From contig OY723273.1 in assembly GCA_963210315.1 (NCBI GenBank), forward strand, positions 1,736,001 to 1,800,000: 64,000 nucleotides of DNA, in the 5' to 3' direction. The notes beneath the pieces were generated by a model, which was not told where the DNA came from, did no database searches, and saw only the letters and a program-made list of their open reading frames with translations. Shown here piece after piece: positions 21,844-33,781 of the stretch. The translations under genes and the position numbers were made by a program. This stretch comes from Rhynchopus euleeides. Lineage: Eukaryota > Euglenozoa > Diplonemea > Diplonemida > Diplonemidae. Position 1 is the first letter of the stretch; every line of letters begins with the position of its first letter.

Positions 21844-23180
21844 ACGGGCAGTAGCACCTCCCCTTCAGTATCGCACTCCCGAAGGATTCCCCAACACGAC
21901 GTGACACCGGTTTCGACGCGTACTCTTCGTACCCCTCCCCCCGGCCGCGTCTCTTCAGCGAAGAACCGGGGATAATCGGACCAGGGCTAGCTAAACCCTG
22001 GTGGTGTCACGGGTGGGGTTGGAGAGGGAGAAAAGGAAGAAATGTAGTTGCGAAAAAGTCAAACACTGACACGTGAAATCAATAAAAAGGCGGTATATAT
22101 TGCCCCCTTGCTGCGACAAAGACACTAAATAGTCAGGCCGCTCCAAGAGTCTTGAGGGCTTGAAGGAAGAAACAGGTTGCTGATGAGTCTCAGGAGCAGG
22201 CACCTTTTGTCCGCCCACATGACCTTCGCCCGAAGGCGAACCTCGTCCAGCTTGGCTCGATCGCCACAGAGAAGGGGATCATTCTCCGCTGTGGTGAACA
22301 TCTTAAAAACCGAGGGTGCAGAGGTGGGGCAGCCCACTGGTGCGACAGCAGACCGCCCCCGGATAGCTATAACTAGTGCATAGGAAGCATACGACGGCAC
22401 ACGCAACAGATGCCGAAGGCACAACGGCGGGTCACTTTTAACCACCAGAGGAGTGGCACTCCCGAGGGGTGGGGTAGGGGGGAAGTCACAACACTTTCGA
22501 AGGAAGAAAAGGGGCAAATGGGATGTTTTGTGCAAGGTAGAAAGGAAATCCCCCCTGCCCCATGTGTGTGTGTGTGTGCAATGCGGCACATATTTGCGCT
22601 GCGCGGTGGAAGCGATCAATGCAAAATCATCTGAAAGGAAGACTCGAGAGACTGCTGTTGTATTTTGCCGCATTGCACTGCCACAAGGCAAAAAAAAATG
22701 TGCCCAGCAACTCGCCTGCGTTGGTGTGCCCCTTTTGGGCCAAGGCCCCTGCTGCTGCCACCGCGCCTCCTGCGTTCCTGCCCCCCCCCCAAGGATGCGA
22801 AGCCTGTATTTTTTGTATTTTTTGTATTTTTTGCGGGCCAAAGGAGGATTCTTCATATTCCTGGATTTCCCGAATTTCCTGGATTTCCCCCGGCCCCTTA
22901 GGCGATTTCAGGGCGGACAGGGCGGACATGCCCGGACCCGGAAATCCGGGTGTCCGGATGTCCGGGTCCAATTTTGACCCCCCCCCCCCCCCCCGGACAT
23001 TTCCCGAATTTCCCGCCCGGACATGTCCGCCCGGACATCCGGACATCCAGAAATGTCCGCCCCGGACAGGGCGGACATGTCCGGGCGGACATTTTCTGGT
23101 GTCCGGATGTCCGGGCGGACATGTCCGGACCCGGAAATTCGGGAAATCCAATTTTGACCCCCCCCCCCGGACATGTCCGG
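21844..23180. other. Repeat-rich intergenic DNA, GGACATGTCC region
   Basis: No firm gene. The minus strand at about 22130-22330 is mildly protein-like (MFTTAENDPLLCGDRAKLDE) with no recognisable family. At about 22908-23185 many overlapping copies of GGGCGGACATGTCCGG make an almost continuous palindrome-rich stretch, split by C runs at about 22978 and 23158. Confidence 0.45.
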
Positions 23181-23831
23181 CCAGGACCTCAATAGTTTGA
23201 TTTTTGGTCCAGAAAATAGTTTGAAAATTTTTGAAATCTGGGTGCAGGCCTGGGCGGGGAACGAGCCCTTTTTCCAGGTTTTTTGGGTCGGGGAACCAGG
23301 TTTTTTCTAAGAATTTTTACAAGGGATTTTTTGCTCGCCCCCCCACAGTTTCCAGGCGCGTGCCCGTCAGGCGGGACTTTTTCTCTGATTTCTCTCCGCG
23401 TCATCATGTGGCTGGACATGCCAGCAGCTGGAGGACAGTTACAAAGCTGCCACTCCCCGACGCCACCCACGTGCTGGCCCCTTCAGGTCTGAAAGCCCAA
23501 AAGCTCCCGGGGATTTTTGCAGTGGTGCGCACCATATTCAGCGCAGCAGGGTGATCTCTCCGATTTTCCAAAACTGCTGGTTTACTGGTTTGGGGAACGG
23601 TCGCCGGCAGACCGTTGAAATGCCCGTGTTAGCAAGGCACACTCACATTTCAGGTAGCGTGTCGCGTGTCACGCATGTCGCGAACGCGGCAAGTGTACCT
23701 CCCAGGTGGGGAAGCCCGACCTCCTGTCCGATGTCAGTCAGGCTTCGAAGAAGCGCTTCATGGATGCGGCGCTGACCTCCTACGCTGCACTGTACCCGGG
23801 GAAGTGAGATAGATGGACGGGCACACGCTAC

Positions 23832-23893
23832 ATCGGGGGTCTGGGGGGCGGTGCCCCCTAGCCGCCGGAGGCCACGGTAGCGAACATCTGTTC
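23832..23893 (-). repeat. GC-hairpin repeat family M
   Basis: Minus-strand copy; the hairpin loop region is slightly changed (GGCGGTGCCCCC). Confidence 0.8.
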
Positions 23894-24000
23894 GTGTGGG
23901 CGTCCAGATTCTGTGCGAGTTGGCTGCGTCCTCAGAGGCGACTGGAGTGGCTGGACCCCGACTTGCTGGGATTCGAAGGACTTGAGTACGAGACGTACGC

Positions 24001-24061
24001 CACAGGGGGGTCTGGGGGGCGGAGCCCCCCAGCCGCCGGAGGCCACGGTAGTGAACGTCTG
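24001..24061 (-). repeat. GC-hairpin repeat family M
   Basis: Minus-strand copy, nearly identical to the copy at 24735-24802. Confidence 0.85.
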
Positions 24062-24456
24062 GCTCTCCAGTTGGCCAGCAAGGCGAACGGTACGTGGGAC
24101 AGACTTCCCTTCCATCCTTGTGCGCACCCTGTCGACTGGGGAAAACTTAGAAAAAGTTTTTTCCTCTGCGAAACAACCTTAGAAAAAAATTCCCCTAACA
24201 AAATTCTTAGAAAAAAACTCTTTTTCCCCTTACAAAAATTCTTAGAAAAAAAGTTCAGAATCCTGAAAGTGGGGAACAACAACAGCCCTGTCTGGGTGCC
24301 CAAAAAAAATTTCCTAAGACCGGCGACAGGCGTGTATCTATTTCACGGAATGAAAATAGGAATTTGGGGGAAAAATATTTTTTTGCACTATTTTTTTTGC
24401 ACTTTTTTCCTTTGGATTTTATTGTGACCCTACTTGGTATTGGCAGAAAATTTTTA

Positions 24457-24715
24457 TGTTCCCGGTCTTGGATGTGCTCAAACATTCAAAAGAACACATT
24501 TTCCGTGGCCAAAAAATTTTTTGCACCCGGAGGTGGGATGGGGGTGGTGGTCACTACTTTTTTGCACCATTTTCCTTTGGGTTTTCAGCAGAATTCTTCT
24601 ATGTTCCCCGTCTTGGATGTGCTCAAACAGTCAAAAGAACACATTTTCCGGGTGCAAAAAAATGTTGCACCTGGGGGGTGGAGAGGGGGGTCGGAGGGCG
24701 GTGGTGTGAGAGGCT
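24457..24715. repeat. Tandem duplication, about 145-bp unit
   Basis: The segment starting with CGGTCTTGGATGTGCTCAAA at about 24462 recurs at about 24607. Both copies are followed by AAAAGAACACATTTTCCG and a TTTTTTGCACC-rich tail. Confidence 0.7.
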
Positions 24716-24734
24716 TGCTCTCGAGCTCAAACCA

Positions 24735-24802
24735 ACAGATGTTCACTACCGTGGCCTCCGGCGGCTGGGGGGCTCCGCCCCCCAGACCCCCCTGTGGCGT
24801 GT
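24735..24802 (+). repeat. GC-hairpin repeat family M
   Basis: Plus-strand copy, followed by CCTGTGGCGTG as in several others. Confidence 0.85.
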
Positions 24803-24893
24803 CTTTGCGCGACAATTTATCGTCCTCCCATGCGACATGTGCTATCTGTCAGTTGTGTTGTACTTGAGCGTATGCGACTATGGAGCCAGGCCA

Positions 24894-24960
24894 ACAGACG
24901 TTCGCTACCGTGGCCTCCGGCGGCTGGGGGGCTCCGCCCCCCACACCCCCCTGTGGCATG
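24894..24960 (+). repeat. GC-hairpin repeat family M
   Basis: Plus-strand copy only about 90 bp after the previous one; GTTCGCTACC replaces GTTCACTACC. Confidence 0.85.
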
Positions 24961-25672
24961 TGCCTGGTCTTGGAGCCAAGTCCTTGCGCGTACGGGGCTG
25001 CGGCATGTCGGTTCCAGCACCCTCGCGGAAGGCTGGGCCCGAGCACTGATCTCTAAGAGACGAACCACCTTGCGAATGCGATCGGGTTTGCGGGCTTGCG
25101 GCCATGACATCTCGAAAGGGTCGTCATGTTTCGGGTTCGACTTGGTGGGCATCCGTGGCATGCAAGAGATGGCATACCAGGAGCCACGCAGCACCAGGTC
25201 GACCTGGATCTGATCGAGCTCAGGGGGAAGGAAGCACAGTCACCAAAGTGATATCACCGCCGGCCTCAACCACCAAACTGCAACCGCAGAAGTTCCGCTA
25301 TTCTCACAAGGGAAGGCGCCCTGGGATGTAGCAGTGATTTGTGTGCAGCGCCATCAAGTGACACTGACCGCCTTGAACAGAGAGGTAGTGTACAGATGGC
25401 GATCAGTGAGAGGGCGTGCTGTGTCCTCCCACTTCCCCATCTACCTCCATTCGTTCACCGTTGTTGATAGCGATTTTTTCGCCATTTTTTCGAATCGTAT
25501 GCATCGGTCAGGCCGAGTGAATCAAAATAGCGCAAAAATCACACCAAAATCTGTGTCTGAGGCACAGAAATCGTGCAAAAAAGCACCCAAAAAAAGTGCA
25601 AAAAACCCAAAATAGGATTTCGAAAATTGGCCAAAATACCCCCAAAATAGAGCCACACCTGACCGGCGATTT

Positions 25673-26150
25673 GTAGGGGGACCCTTTCGAATTTTTTTTT
25701 GGAGAAGGGTAAATTGAACGTTTTTGGCCAAATGAAGCCACTGCGACCATTCCCGGGCCTCGGAAATCAGATTTTTGCCCCTCAAATGCGGTGCCGGTCC
25801 GGACAAAAAACCGAAAAAATCGTGAAAAATGGCCCATTTTCCCCAGCCAAAAATGGGCCAAAAATGCCCCCGGGCACCCCCAGAGACATGTCCTAATCCG
25901 GGGTGCCAGTAGGGGGGACCTTTCGAATTTTTTTTCGAGGAGAGGTCAATTGAACGTTTTTGGACATCTGAGGCCACTGCGACCATTCCCAGGCCTCGGA
26001 AATGAGATTTTTGGCCCTCAAATGGGGTACCGGTCCCCACGAAAATTCCGAAAAATTCATGAAAATCGAAAGGTCCCACGCACCAAATTCTGCCCAAAAA
26101 TCGTCAAAAATGGACATGTCATATGCAGCAATGGGGCACCAATCACTCCC
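25673..26150. repeat. Tandem duplication, about 236-bp unit
   Basis: Two diverged units start with GGGGGACC.TTTCGAATTTTTTTT at about 25675 and 25912. Both include TTGAACGTTTTTGG and GCGACCATTCCC.GGCCTCGG. A third partial copy of the first motif is at about 26607. There is no gene. Confidence 0.75.
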
Positions 26151-27085
26151 CAAATTTTGCTCAATGATTCCACGGCTAGCCAGATTTTCTGATCAATTAG
26201 TTTGTTTGAGCATGTTCCTGGCCCTTGTTTGGAAAGTAGATGGCCCCTGGCTGGAGAGGACGGTTGTGCTCGACCGGACGGAGAGAGAACCTTCTCCATA
26301 TCCACCTCCACTCCACAATGCCACAAGTGGCAGGAAGGCCGGGTGTTACAGGCCTCAACCAGGGTTCCAAGGCTCTCCACTTCCTGGCTGCGTCAGGGAT
26401 CACCGGGTACAGCGAGCAGGATTCCCTGTCCTGACACCCCAGCATGTACCACCGGAAGAACCCGAAACAGCAGCCCCCCCTCATGGGGGTTGCAAGAGGC
26501 ACGGAAATCGTTCAAATCGGACCAAGTCCGAAAATTCGGCACTTTCTTGGGTACAAATTGCGGTCCGAAATTTTCCGATTTTTTGAAAAAAGGCGAATTC
26601 TGTAAGGGGGACCTTTTCGAATTTTTTTTTTCGGGCACTTTTTCCACAAGGAAATGTCCGCCCTGTCCGCTACTGTCCACTACCGATTTCAAGGATCCTC
26701 CAAAAAATACAAAAAATACAAAAAATACATGCATGGTGGCGTCGTACCGGTTTCGGTCACGTTTATCATGATATTTTTAAAGGTTTTTCATTTTTTACGT
26801 GAAGTATGGAAACCTTGATGCCGCTCCAGACCGATCAAATGAAGCTTGATGGGATGGTATCAAGGTTTCGATGTTACTGTTACTACATGGGTCGAATCGT
26901 TCATCTAGTGATACTCCACAGAGGCAGTTGCCTGTATGTTGAATAGTATGACGACGTCATGGTATTCAACGTTAAAATTGTTCTCGATACCGTTGCCGCT
27001 CCATGCATGAGTATGCATGGAGCGGCACACACGAGCACAAATCACACACACCCACACTGCAGGGGTTCTCATCCTCACACACAAC
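26150..27085. other. Intergenic DNA
   Basis: No supported gene. Arrays of AAAAAATAC at about 26699-26730 face TATTTTTTG arrays at about 27390-27475, on either side of the BED-finger frame. Confidence 0.4.
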
Positions 27086-27340
27086 ATGCCTGGGCGCAAG
27101 GCGCACTGGTCGCAAGTGCACTTCTCCGCAGTGCAGAACAACCTGGCGCGTAAGTGCCAGCACTGTGATGATGTTATAAAGGCAGTGTCTGGCACACGCC
27201 TCCAGACGAAGGCACCCACTGAGGTGGTGGAGCGGGCGAAGGGGGCGGGTACCATACTGCCCACCTGGTCGCACCCAAGTGCCTCACACCGGATCTCTCC
27301 CCACCCGGTGGTCCACCTGACGGATATGCGCCTCAACTAA
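27086..27340 (+). CDS. BED-type zinc-finger fragment (hAT transposase N-terminus-like)
   Basis: The frame from ATG 27086 encodes about 84 residues. It begins MPGRKAHWSQVHFSAVQ, then NLARKCQHCDDVIKAVSG; W...HF followed by C-x2-C is the BED-finger pattern common in hAT transposases and in host chromatin proteins. The usual following H-x(3-5)-[HC] pair is not clear. The C-terminal half, PTWSHPSASHRISPHPVVHL, is also encoded at about 12258-12342 and in part at 48372-48420. The facing AAAAAATAC and TATTTTTTG arrays on either side suggest it lies inside a small mobile element. It is probably a transposon fragment rather than a host gene. Confidence 0.45.
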   Translation: MPGRKAHWSQVHFSAVQNNLARKCQHCDDVIKAVSGTRLQTKAPTEVVERAKGAGTILPTWSHPSASHRISPHPVVHLTDMRLN

Positions 27341-30052
27341 TCGCGTTGTGAGTAACCTGAACCCGAGAGTGCTGAGTCCCCTACTGGGCCCCCACTAGTG
27401 TATTTTTTGGTGTATTTTATGTATTTTATGTGTATTTTATGTACTTTTTGTATTTTTTGTATTTTTTGAGACAGGCTTTGTATTTTGTCATCCCTGCCCC
27501 CCCCCCCCCCCCCCACACTGTGGAGCCCAGCTCCGACCACCCCTGCCTGTGTGTTCATCTCATCTTCTCAGGCGGGGGGGTGATCTCAGGTGGGGTGATG
27601 GTGTGTGTGGTGGTTGGGTTCCGAAAGAAGTCTATCACAGAACAAACGGGTGTGCAGCTGGAAGCCCTGCTGAGCTGTGGCTGCACACCAGAATTCCAAA
27701 ACGGACAAGACGAACGGGTTGGCGTGGGTTGTGGTGTCGTGTGGGGGATGTGGGCGGCACCGACCTGCATGCTGTGCCGGGAACGCTGGGACATCTCCGA
27801 TGCAGCGGCACTCACCGGGGTACAGTTTGGCGCACAGAACGAAGAGCCATCTGTACACAGTGCCCCTGGGGTGGGGGGACTTCCTTCCCAACTTGCAGTA
27901 CCATGGTACTGCAGTGAGCCTGAGAAGGGGTGGAGAGGTGGGTGTCTCAAGATGTTTATCGGGGGTGTAGTCGTCATGTAACTCGTCCGTCATGTTGGTG
28001 TTCACAAACACGGCCTGTCGTTTGTATAGGTCTTCGCGTCGCGTGTCACTCAGCCTCTTGTTTTATTTTTTTTTGCTGTGACCTGAGACAGGTTGTAGCA
28101 ATTTGTGTTTCCAGAGCGCTAAGTAGGCTATCGACAGAAAGATGTCCAGTCCCCGTATTTTGATGATTCCTTGGGGAAGCGATCCCACCCCCCCGACACT
28201 TTCGTGGGAAAACTGGGAAGCTTTCGGCCTGTGTTTTTTTGTGTATGCAGCTGCGGGCCTATATTCCGGCAGCTTTGGCTGTCTCTCCCTCGACTCATCG
28301 GCCAAGCGGGCGTGTGAGCGTGACGTGAAGTGGGCGTGTGGGCGGGTGACCCCACACAGAGCAAGTGGTGCCTTCGGTGTTGTCAACCAGCAACCTCTCA
28401 GCGTATTTCTCAAGGGGGATACACCGAACCATCCCCCTTCTGCGCCACTCAGCAGCGCCCTGTGTGTCGAGCGTGTGTCTTTCGTCTCCCGGGGTTTTCG
28501 GAGGCGGGATGGCGAAATCAAGCTTCCCAGGGGCGTCTACGTTGTTCTTTGAATTGGCGATATGCTTTCCGCCTTCCATCACACACCTTCCACCCGATCG
28601 ATGTGTTTAAAACACCGCCCGCTCCGAAGTTCTGCCTGATTGCGGCCCCCCCCTCGCGCCCTCTCTTGCCCTCTCTGGCACCAGTCTCTAAGTTTGGCTT
28701 TGTGATCCCTTTTGCATATAACCTGTCTGGGTCACCGGTGAACACGCAATTTTTTTTAAAAAAAAGGCACACCACACATCAAAGCCCTTTGTGCTGTGCA
28801 ACACGGCTATACCGTGCCCCCCCCCCCCCCTCAATGCCGTGTTACTCGGTGTGCAAAAACACTGACAAAAGCGGTTGGGGAGGTGGGTGGGATACAGCAC
28901 AGCCGACCCACCCCCGCCCCTCTCCACGCGTTGCTTGTTCTGTTCAGTTGAAGGAGCGGGTGTGTGTGGATGTGCGGAGAGATGTGCAGTTGCCCTGCCA
29001 GTCTGACCGGAAACCCAACCGCACGACAGCCAGCCGCACGACCGCTCGGCTCATACAAGTTGGGCGCATCGCGTGGAAGGGGGCAGAACAACGGCACACA
29101 CCTCCTTCCCCACCCCCCCTTACCTTCCCCATATTCTTTGTGTGTGCTCTCGCGAGTGCTGCTTCACTTCGGTATGGCGCTGTTGGGTTCCGTTTGTTTT
29201 GGCGTCGGGTGCGTGACATATCCCCCCCGGTATCCTTTACCCCACACCCCCTCTCTTCTATTCTAAGGCATCTGTGTGTTATGTTTAAAAAAAAAGTCGG
29301 CTTATTTAGTGCACGGGTTATTGCCACCCCCGCGCCGGAAGGGAATGATGCGCGCTGCGTGTAGCAGCAGTGTTAGGATCTTGTGTTTGGGGGAAGGAGG
29401 GGGGGTGGGGAGGGGGCGTTCCGGACCCCGGTTGCTACAGCGGACACAAAATGATTTACATGCACTGCCATTGCCGTGGGTTTTTCCGCAGACGAGCCCC
29501 GGGAGGGAGAAAGAACATGCGAAAAAGAGGAAAGAAAGAAAAAGGAAACACCCATACCGCCTTCGGGCAACGTTGCCGTGCGACTATCCACTGGGTTCGC
29601 CCCCCTCGCTGGAGGTGGCAGACGCCACGGGAGGGCCGTCGATGCCAAACAGAAGGAAATCTACTGCGGATCGCGAGCCTCAACAGGGCGCCACATACCC
29701 GCCCCTTCCCCGCCCGTCCCCAGCTGCCCCTCTGCCCTCTTCAGCGACTTCATCCCGGGGAGGGCCTGGATAGCAAGGAGGGCCAGCAGTTGGGTAGTTG
29801 GTAAACTCCGAGCCTGTATAGCAATGCCACAACTACTGCAAGGGGCCTTGGCAGGCCCCTGGTGGTGGCTTGACACAGGAGTCCGCAGCATATAGGATGC
29901 CGGAAGTGTGTCCCGTCTTGGCTCGCGATTAGGCTGCAGCCGCTCCACCCCCCTCCATTGCCCAACGAATCGTTGTAGTATTCTTTTTTTTGCAAAAAGC
30001 GCCCAATCACTTCACAGCTACAACCGCTCTGATGAATTTCCTTTTGTTTGTT
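27341..30052. other. Intergenic DNA without a supported gene
   Basis: It holds C runs (about 27497-27512, 28810-28823), short direct repeats of TATTTTATG near 27400-27470, and many open frames that do not look like proteins. The longest, at 28330-29364, is rich in Pro, Arg and His and crosses homopolymers, so I do not call it. Confidence 0.5.
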
Positions 30053-30192
30053 GCGTTGACGCTTCTACACACAAAACCCTGAACTGATCACACCCTGAGC
30101 CTGATGAAGGGTGCGGTTAGTGTATAGAGCACGTTTGGTTGTAGCTGTGGTGGGTCGCTTTCCGCTCACACGAGTGTGCTTTAAAAAAAAAC
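30053..30192 (-). repeat. Diverged solo DIRS-terminal-type repeat
   Basis: GCGTTGACGCTTCTACACAC, then GCCTGATGAAGG, then ATAGAGCACGTTTGG and a run of A, in the same order as the terminal repeat of the DIRS-like element at 34551-39588. It is clearly diverged, so an older insertion, and lies about 240 bp upstream of the DRC8 gene. Confidence 0.6.
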
Positions 30193-30427
30193 ACACGCAC
30201 ACCACCCACAATCCCAACAGGCAGGCGCTGCGACACTTACACTACACCTTCGCAGCCCACCCCCACCCCCCTTCCTTGCTGCCCCCACCCCAGTCTGAAA
30301 CACGACTGTTTTTTTTGGCAGAGCTCACTGGGTTACACACCACCCCGCCCTGCCCCCTCCTTCCACCTGTCACACTGTGTGCCCAAAGCAGCACTTCGAG
30401 CTGTTGTCCGACTGTCTGATCTGAGAG

Positions 30428-30991
30428 ATGACAAGTGAATGGGAGGAGTTCGCCTTTATCCCGCCTGTGCGGGAGAAGCGGAGGCGGGAGCGGATCGAGG
30501 CTTCGATTCAAGACACTTTCAAGCTGTTTGAGAGGGACAATGCAGGGTTGTGCGATGTGCGCGAGATCGGGACTATGGTGCGTGCGCTGGGGCTTAACCC
30601 GCGGGAGAACCAGCTGGACGAGATGATCAGGGAAATGGAGGCTGACCAATCCACTGGATACATCAAATACAAGCGGGATGCTGTTGGGCCTGGTGAGAAG
30701 CAGACGGAGCCGCGCCGGTTCTACGAGCTGATGATGGACGTGCTCCTGACACACGAGTATAACGGAGAGATGCTGGTGCGCGACAGCGAGTCGCTCATCC
30801 TTCGTGCCTTCGAGGCCCTCGACCCGGAGAGGAAAGGCTATATCGACTCGGACCACATCAAGGAGATGTTCACCACACGTGGGGAGCGCTTCACCTCAGA
30901 GGAGATCTTAGAGATGCTGAACGCCGCAGCGGATCCCGAGACGGGGTATATAAAGTACGAAGACTATGCCCCGATACTTTCCTGTGATTGA
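30428..30991 (+). CDS. Dynein regulatory complex protein 8-like EF-hand protein (EFCAB2 family)
   Basis: 187 residues, the usual size for EFCAB2/DRC8, a calmodulin-like subunit of the nexin-dynein regulatory complex on axonemal doublet microtubules. Visible family features are DVREIGTMVRALGLNP near residue 40, TGYIKYKR near 75, ILRAFEALDPERKGYIDSDH near 120, GERFTSEEILEMLNAAADPE near 155 and YIKYEDY near the end. The EF-hand loops are degenerate, as is usual in this family, so tight calcium binding is doubtful. The single exon starts at ATG 30428, the first in-frame Met. It implies the organism builds a motile flagellum. The F-box gene follows 353 bp downstream on the same strand. Confidence 0.88.
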   Translation: MTSEWEEFAFIPPVREKRRRERIEASIQDTFKLFERDNAGLCDVREIGTMVRALGLNPRENQLDEMIREMEADQSTGYIKYKRDAVGPGEKQTEPRRFYELMMDVLLTHEYNGEMLVRDSESLILRAFEALDPERKGYIDSDHIKEMFTTRGERFTSEEILEMLNAAADPETGYIKYEDYAPILSCD

Positions 30992-31344
30992 GGGTGGTAG
31001 GGGGGTGGTAGTGGCGAGGAGTGGGATGAAGGGACGGAATGAAAAGGAGACGGCGAGAGCGGAAGAGAACGAAGAGGAAAGGGGAGGGGGTGTTCCTCTC
31101 CCCCCCCCCCCCCTTTGCGAAGGACATTTCGCATATTCTCATGCACACGCACCACCCCACCCTCAACCAACCCAACCCACTGCAGGTAATACACCAACAC
31201 CGACGCCACAACAACCACAGCCACCACCACCGCTCTGACGGGAGTCCTGGTGCCCGTATCTCCCTCACCCCCCTCCCACCCCCACCGACCTGCAAGAATA
31301 CGCAAGGTGCGAAGGTGGGTAGGTGGACGCAGCGTAGACCCGCG
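30992..31344 (+). other. Intergenic between DRC8-like and F-box genes
   Basis: 353 bp, purine-rich then C-rich (C run at about 31100-31112). It must contain the DRC8-like 3' UTR and the F-box 5' region. The F-box frame is open upstream to 31039, but that part translates to Arg- and His/Pro-rich repeats and is probably not coding. Confidence 0.5.
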
Positions 31345-33781
31345 ATGCCGGCAGGCTCGCGCCCCCGCGGCGGGAGCACCTCCTTACCCAACTCTGCCAA
31401 CGGCGGGTGGTCGGGCCCCCCGCGCGTGGTGCGGGGCGGGCGGAAGCCGCCGCGGGCGAGCAGCTGCGGCAGCCACTACCGCCCCCGCCCCTCCGCGTCC
31501 CTCTCGCGTGCGGCGCGCATCATGGAGGCGATGGACTACGTCCCGCACTACCTCCGCGCCTCGCCACTCCTCACCGGGCGCAAGCCCACCCCATCTGCCC
31601 GGGGCAGCACACCGCGCCCCTGCGCCTTGCACACCCTCGACGTCCAGGTTCTCTGCCTCGTCTTCTCCAGTGTGGAGGACTTCCCACGCCTCGCTTCGGT
31701 CTGCCGGGGGTGGAAGGCAGTCTGTGAGTCCGACGCATGCTACCAGAGTGTTGTCTACCGGCTGGCAGAGGCTGCGGCAGGCGGCTGGCAGCCGCAGGCC
31801 CGGCATCCGTCACCAGTGTCGTCGCTGGAGAGCTATGGGGTGTCGACGTGGAAGGCGCTGTGGGAGGCGAAGCACTTCCACGTCCGGTGGAGGAAGTCTC
31901 CCGCCAACCTGATGGTCGACTTCCCGACGAGCGTTATCAACAACCTGACGAATGACGAGTCGGCGCTGAGCCAGATCTACTACACCTACCCCAGGGTGGG
32001 ACTGCAGTTCAAACGCAAGTTTGCGCTGTATGCTGTGGAGACCTGCCACGACCTCCACCGCATTGCCTTGAAGAAGGGCGTGCACCTCCGGACAGATCCC
32101 AGCCTGGAGGATGCAGAGTATCTCTGCACGGGGTGGGTGGAGGACACCATTATCAAGCTGGACTTCACCACGTCGACCTACCTTGTGGGGCAGGATGGAG
32201 AGGAGAGGTGCGACTGGCAGGGTGCTGCGCAGCGGCGTGCGGTGGAGCGGACCAACGTTGTAGTGTGGACGGCGGGGGGGATCGACCTGATCACATTCGA
32301 GCGGCCCGAGTCCTACGCCCGTCTGACTGCGGAGGAGAAGAAGCGGATATACGCGATGAACCCTCTCCAGTCATCCGCCAAGCTTCAGCTGAAGGGGCAC
32401 TCGCTTGCCGACGTGCTTGTTGTGCATATCAACGCGTCGAATGTCATCTCCCTCCTCTGCACAAACGGGGCGGTTCACTTCTACAGCTTCGCCACCGCAT
32501 CGCATATGTTCTCCACAATGGTTCCCGGCCCGCTCGTCGCGCCTGGGTGTGAAACTGCTAAGTGGAAGAGCAGGGAGCGGTTTGACTTCAAAGGGTCCAG
32601 CAGCATCGGGGCTGTTATCGACGCGCGCGGGCTGGTGCACGCATTTGTGTTTGAGAAGCGCAGCTGGCTCACGGTGCAGGCGCGTTACATGGAGACCTTC
32701 ATGGAGGGCGTCGCGGCGGCGCCTGCCCGGCACGGCAGTGCCGCGGTGGCGGGGGCGCAGGGTGAGGTGCCCCTCCTCCGGGCGCCGAAGCCGCGCTACG
32801 TGCGGGCTGCCGGGCACTGCATCGTGTTCTGGAATGGGCTGGCCTCCACCCCGAACATGCCCCCCCCTGCAGACTGGGACCCACTCACAGCGCCCCAGGT
32901 GAGCGACGCTGCGGTGTCGTCGGGAGGGCCGCCGCCGTACTACATCGAGGCGTGGAAGTGTGCCAATGTGCATGGGGAGGTGAAGCCTCGTCGGATGATC
33001 TGCGAGTGCTACGCGGCGTCCAGCTCCGTTCACATCGATGAGCTGCGGATGTATGTCAGCGCTTCGATCGAGAGGAAGGATGTCTTCGTTGACGTGTGGT
33101 GCCTCGCGACGGGCGCGTTTATCAGCCGGATACACGCCGTCAACAACAGCTGGTCCCTGGAGAAGGAGCACCTGCGCACCCATCTCTCCAAGCTCTTCTG
33201 GTCGACCAACGGCACACTGCTGTACTATGAGTTGAACACCCGCCACGACAACACCAACACCCTCTGCTTCCGCCAGCTCTCCTCTGTCCCGCAGGCAGAC
33301 TACTGGGTATGTGAGATGTGGTTTGCTGTATTCCCAGAAATAACTTTTGGTTTTTACGCACACGACCTTCGCGCGGAAAGTGTCATTCAGCCCTGCAAAA
33401 CGTGCTCTACACACCACCACCTTCATCAGGCAAGTGGGTTTGCAAGTGTGTGGAAGCGTCAACGCATCAAACGAAGTACCAAACAGTAGAGAAAGAGCGG
33501 CAGAGTTGAAGTGACACAGGAGACCTGTCTGTATACCACAGCAGGCGACTTATTTTTCCATCGCTTTTAGTGAAAAATACTATGCCTCATCACCCACCTC
33601 AACACAGGACGCCTGCGTGCAGCTGAAGGGCGACACGGTGCTGAACAGAGAAGAACACAAAATCCTCTCGTCCCAACCTGTGCGGCGGTCGATGCGGCAC
33701 GTGTGGCCCCATCTCCCCGGTGCCTCCAGCGACACCGTTATGGTCAACGCCTTTGAGAAGGGGATCGCTGATGAGTCGTAG
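31345..33781 (+). CDS. F-box protein with long propeller-like C-terminal region (2 exons)
   Basis: CDS = 31345-33306 and 33608-33781 (711 aa). The intron is phase 0, GTATGT...ACACAG. An F-box lies at about residues 97-145: LDVQVLCLVFSSVEDFPRLA, then SVCRGWKAVCESD, followed by YQSVVYRLAE. F-boxes bind SKP1 in SCF ubiquitin ligases. The remaining 550 residues have hydrophobic beta-type strands (for example VVVWTAGGIDLITF, VISLLCTNGAVHFYSF) that could form a propeller-like substrate-binding domain. I do not recognise the exact family. The start is the in-frame ATG at 31345 because upstream sequence is low complexity. The C-terminus (DACVQLKGDTVLNREEHKIL ... GIADES) comes from exon 2. The intron holds a solo DIRS terminal repeat. 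Confidence 0.82.
33351..33517 (+). repeat. Solo terminal repeat of the DIRS-like element in the F-box intron
   Basis: 167 bp from TTTTTACGCACACGAC to GAGTTGAAGTGACAC. It matches the joined A+B terminal unit of the element at 34551-39588 but lies in the opposite orientation and with a few substitutions. It sits wholly inside the 301-bp intron and leaves both splice sites untouched. Confidence 0.85.

Larger units (their letters stand above)
23181..24456. other. Intergenic DNA with two GC-hairpin repeats
   Basis: No gene. Contains inverted copies of family M at 23832-23893 and 24001-24061. Stretches rich in TTCTAAGAATTTTTAC (about 23303) and its complement (about 24200-24260) suggest a decayed inverted-repeat element spanning them. 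Its ends are not clear. Confidence 0.4.

Noticed and set aside
22125-22856. 243-codon minus-strand frame
   Set aside because: Only the last 70 codons look protein-like, and no family or splice context supports a gene; noted only as part of the intergenic description.
28330-29364. 344-codon plus-strand frame
   Set aside because: Composition is Pro/Arg/His-rich, it crosses homopolymers, and no conserved motif is visible.
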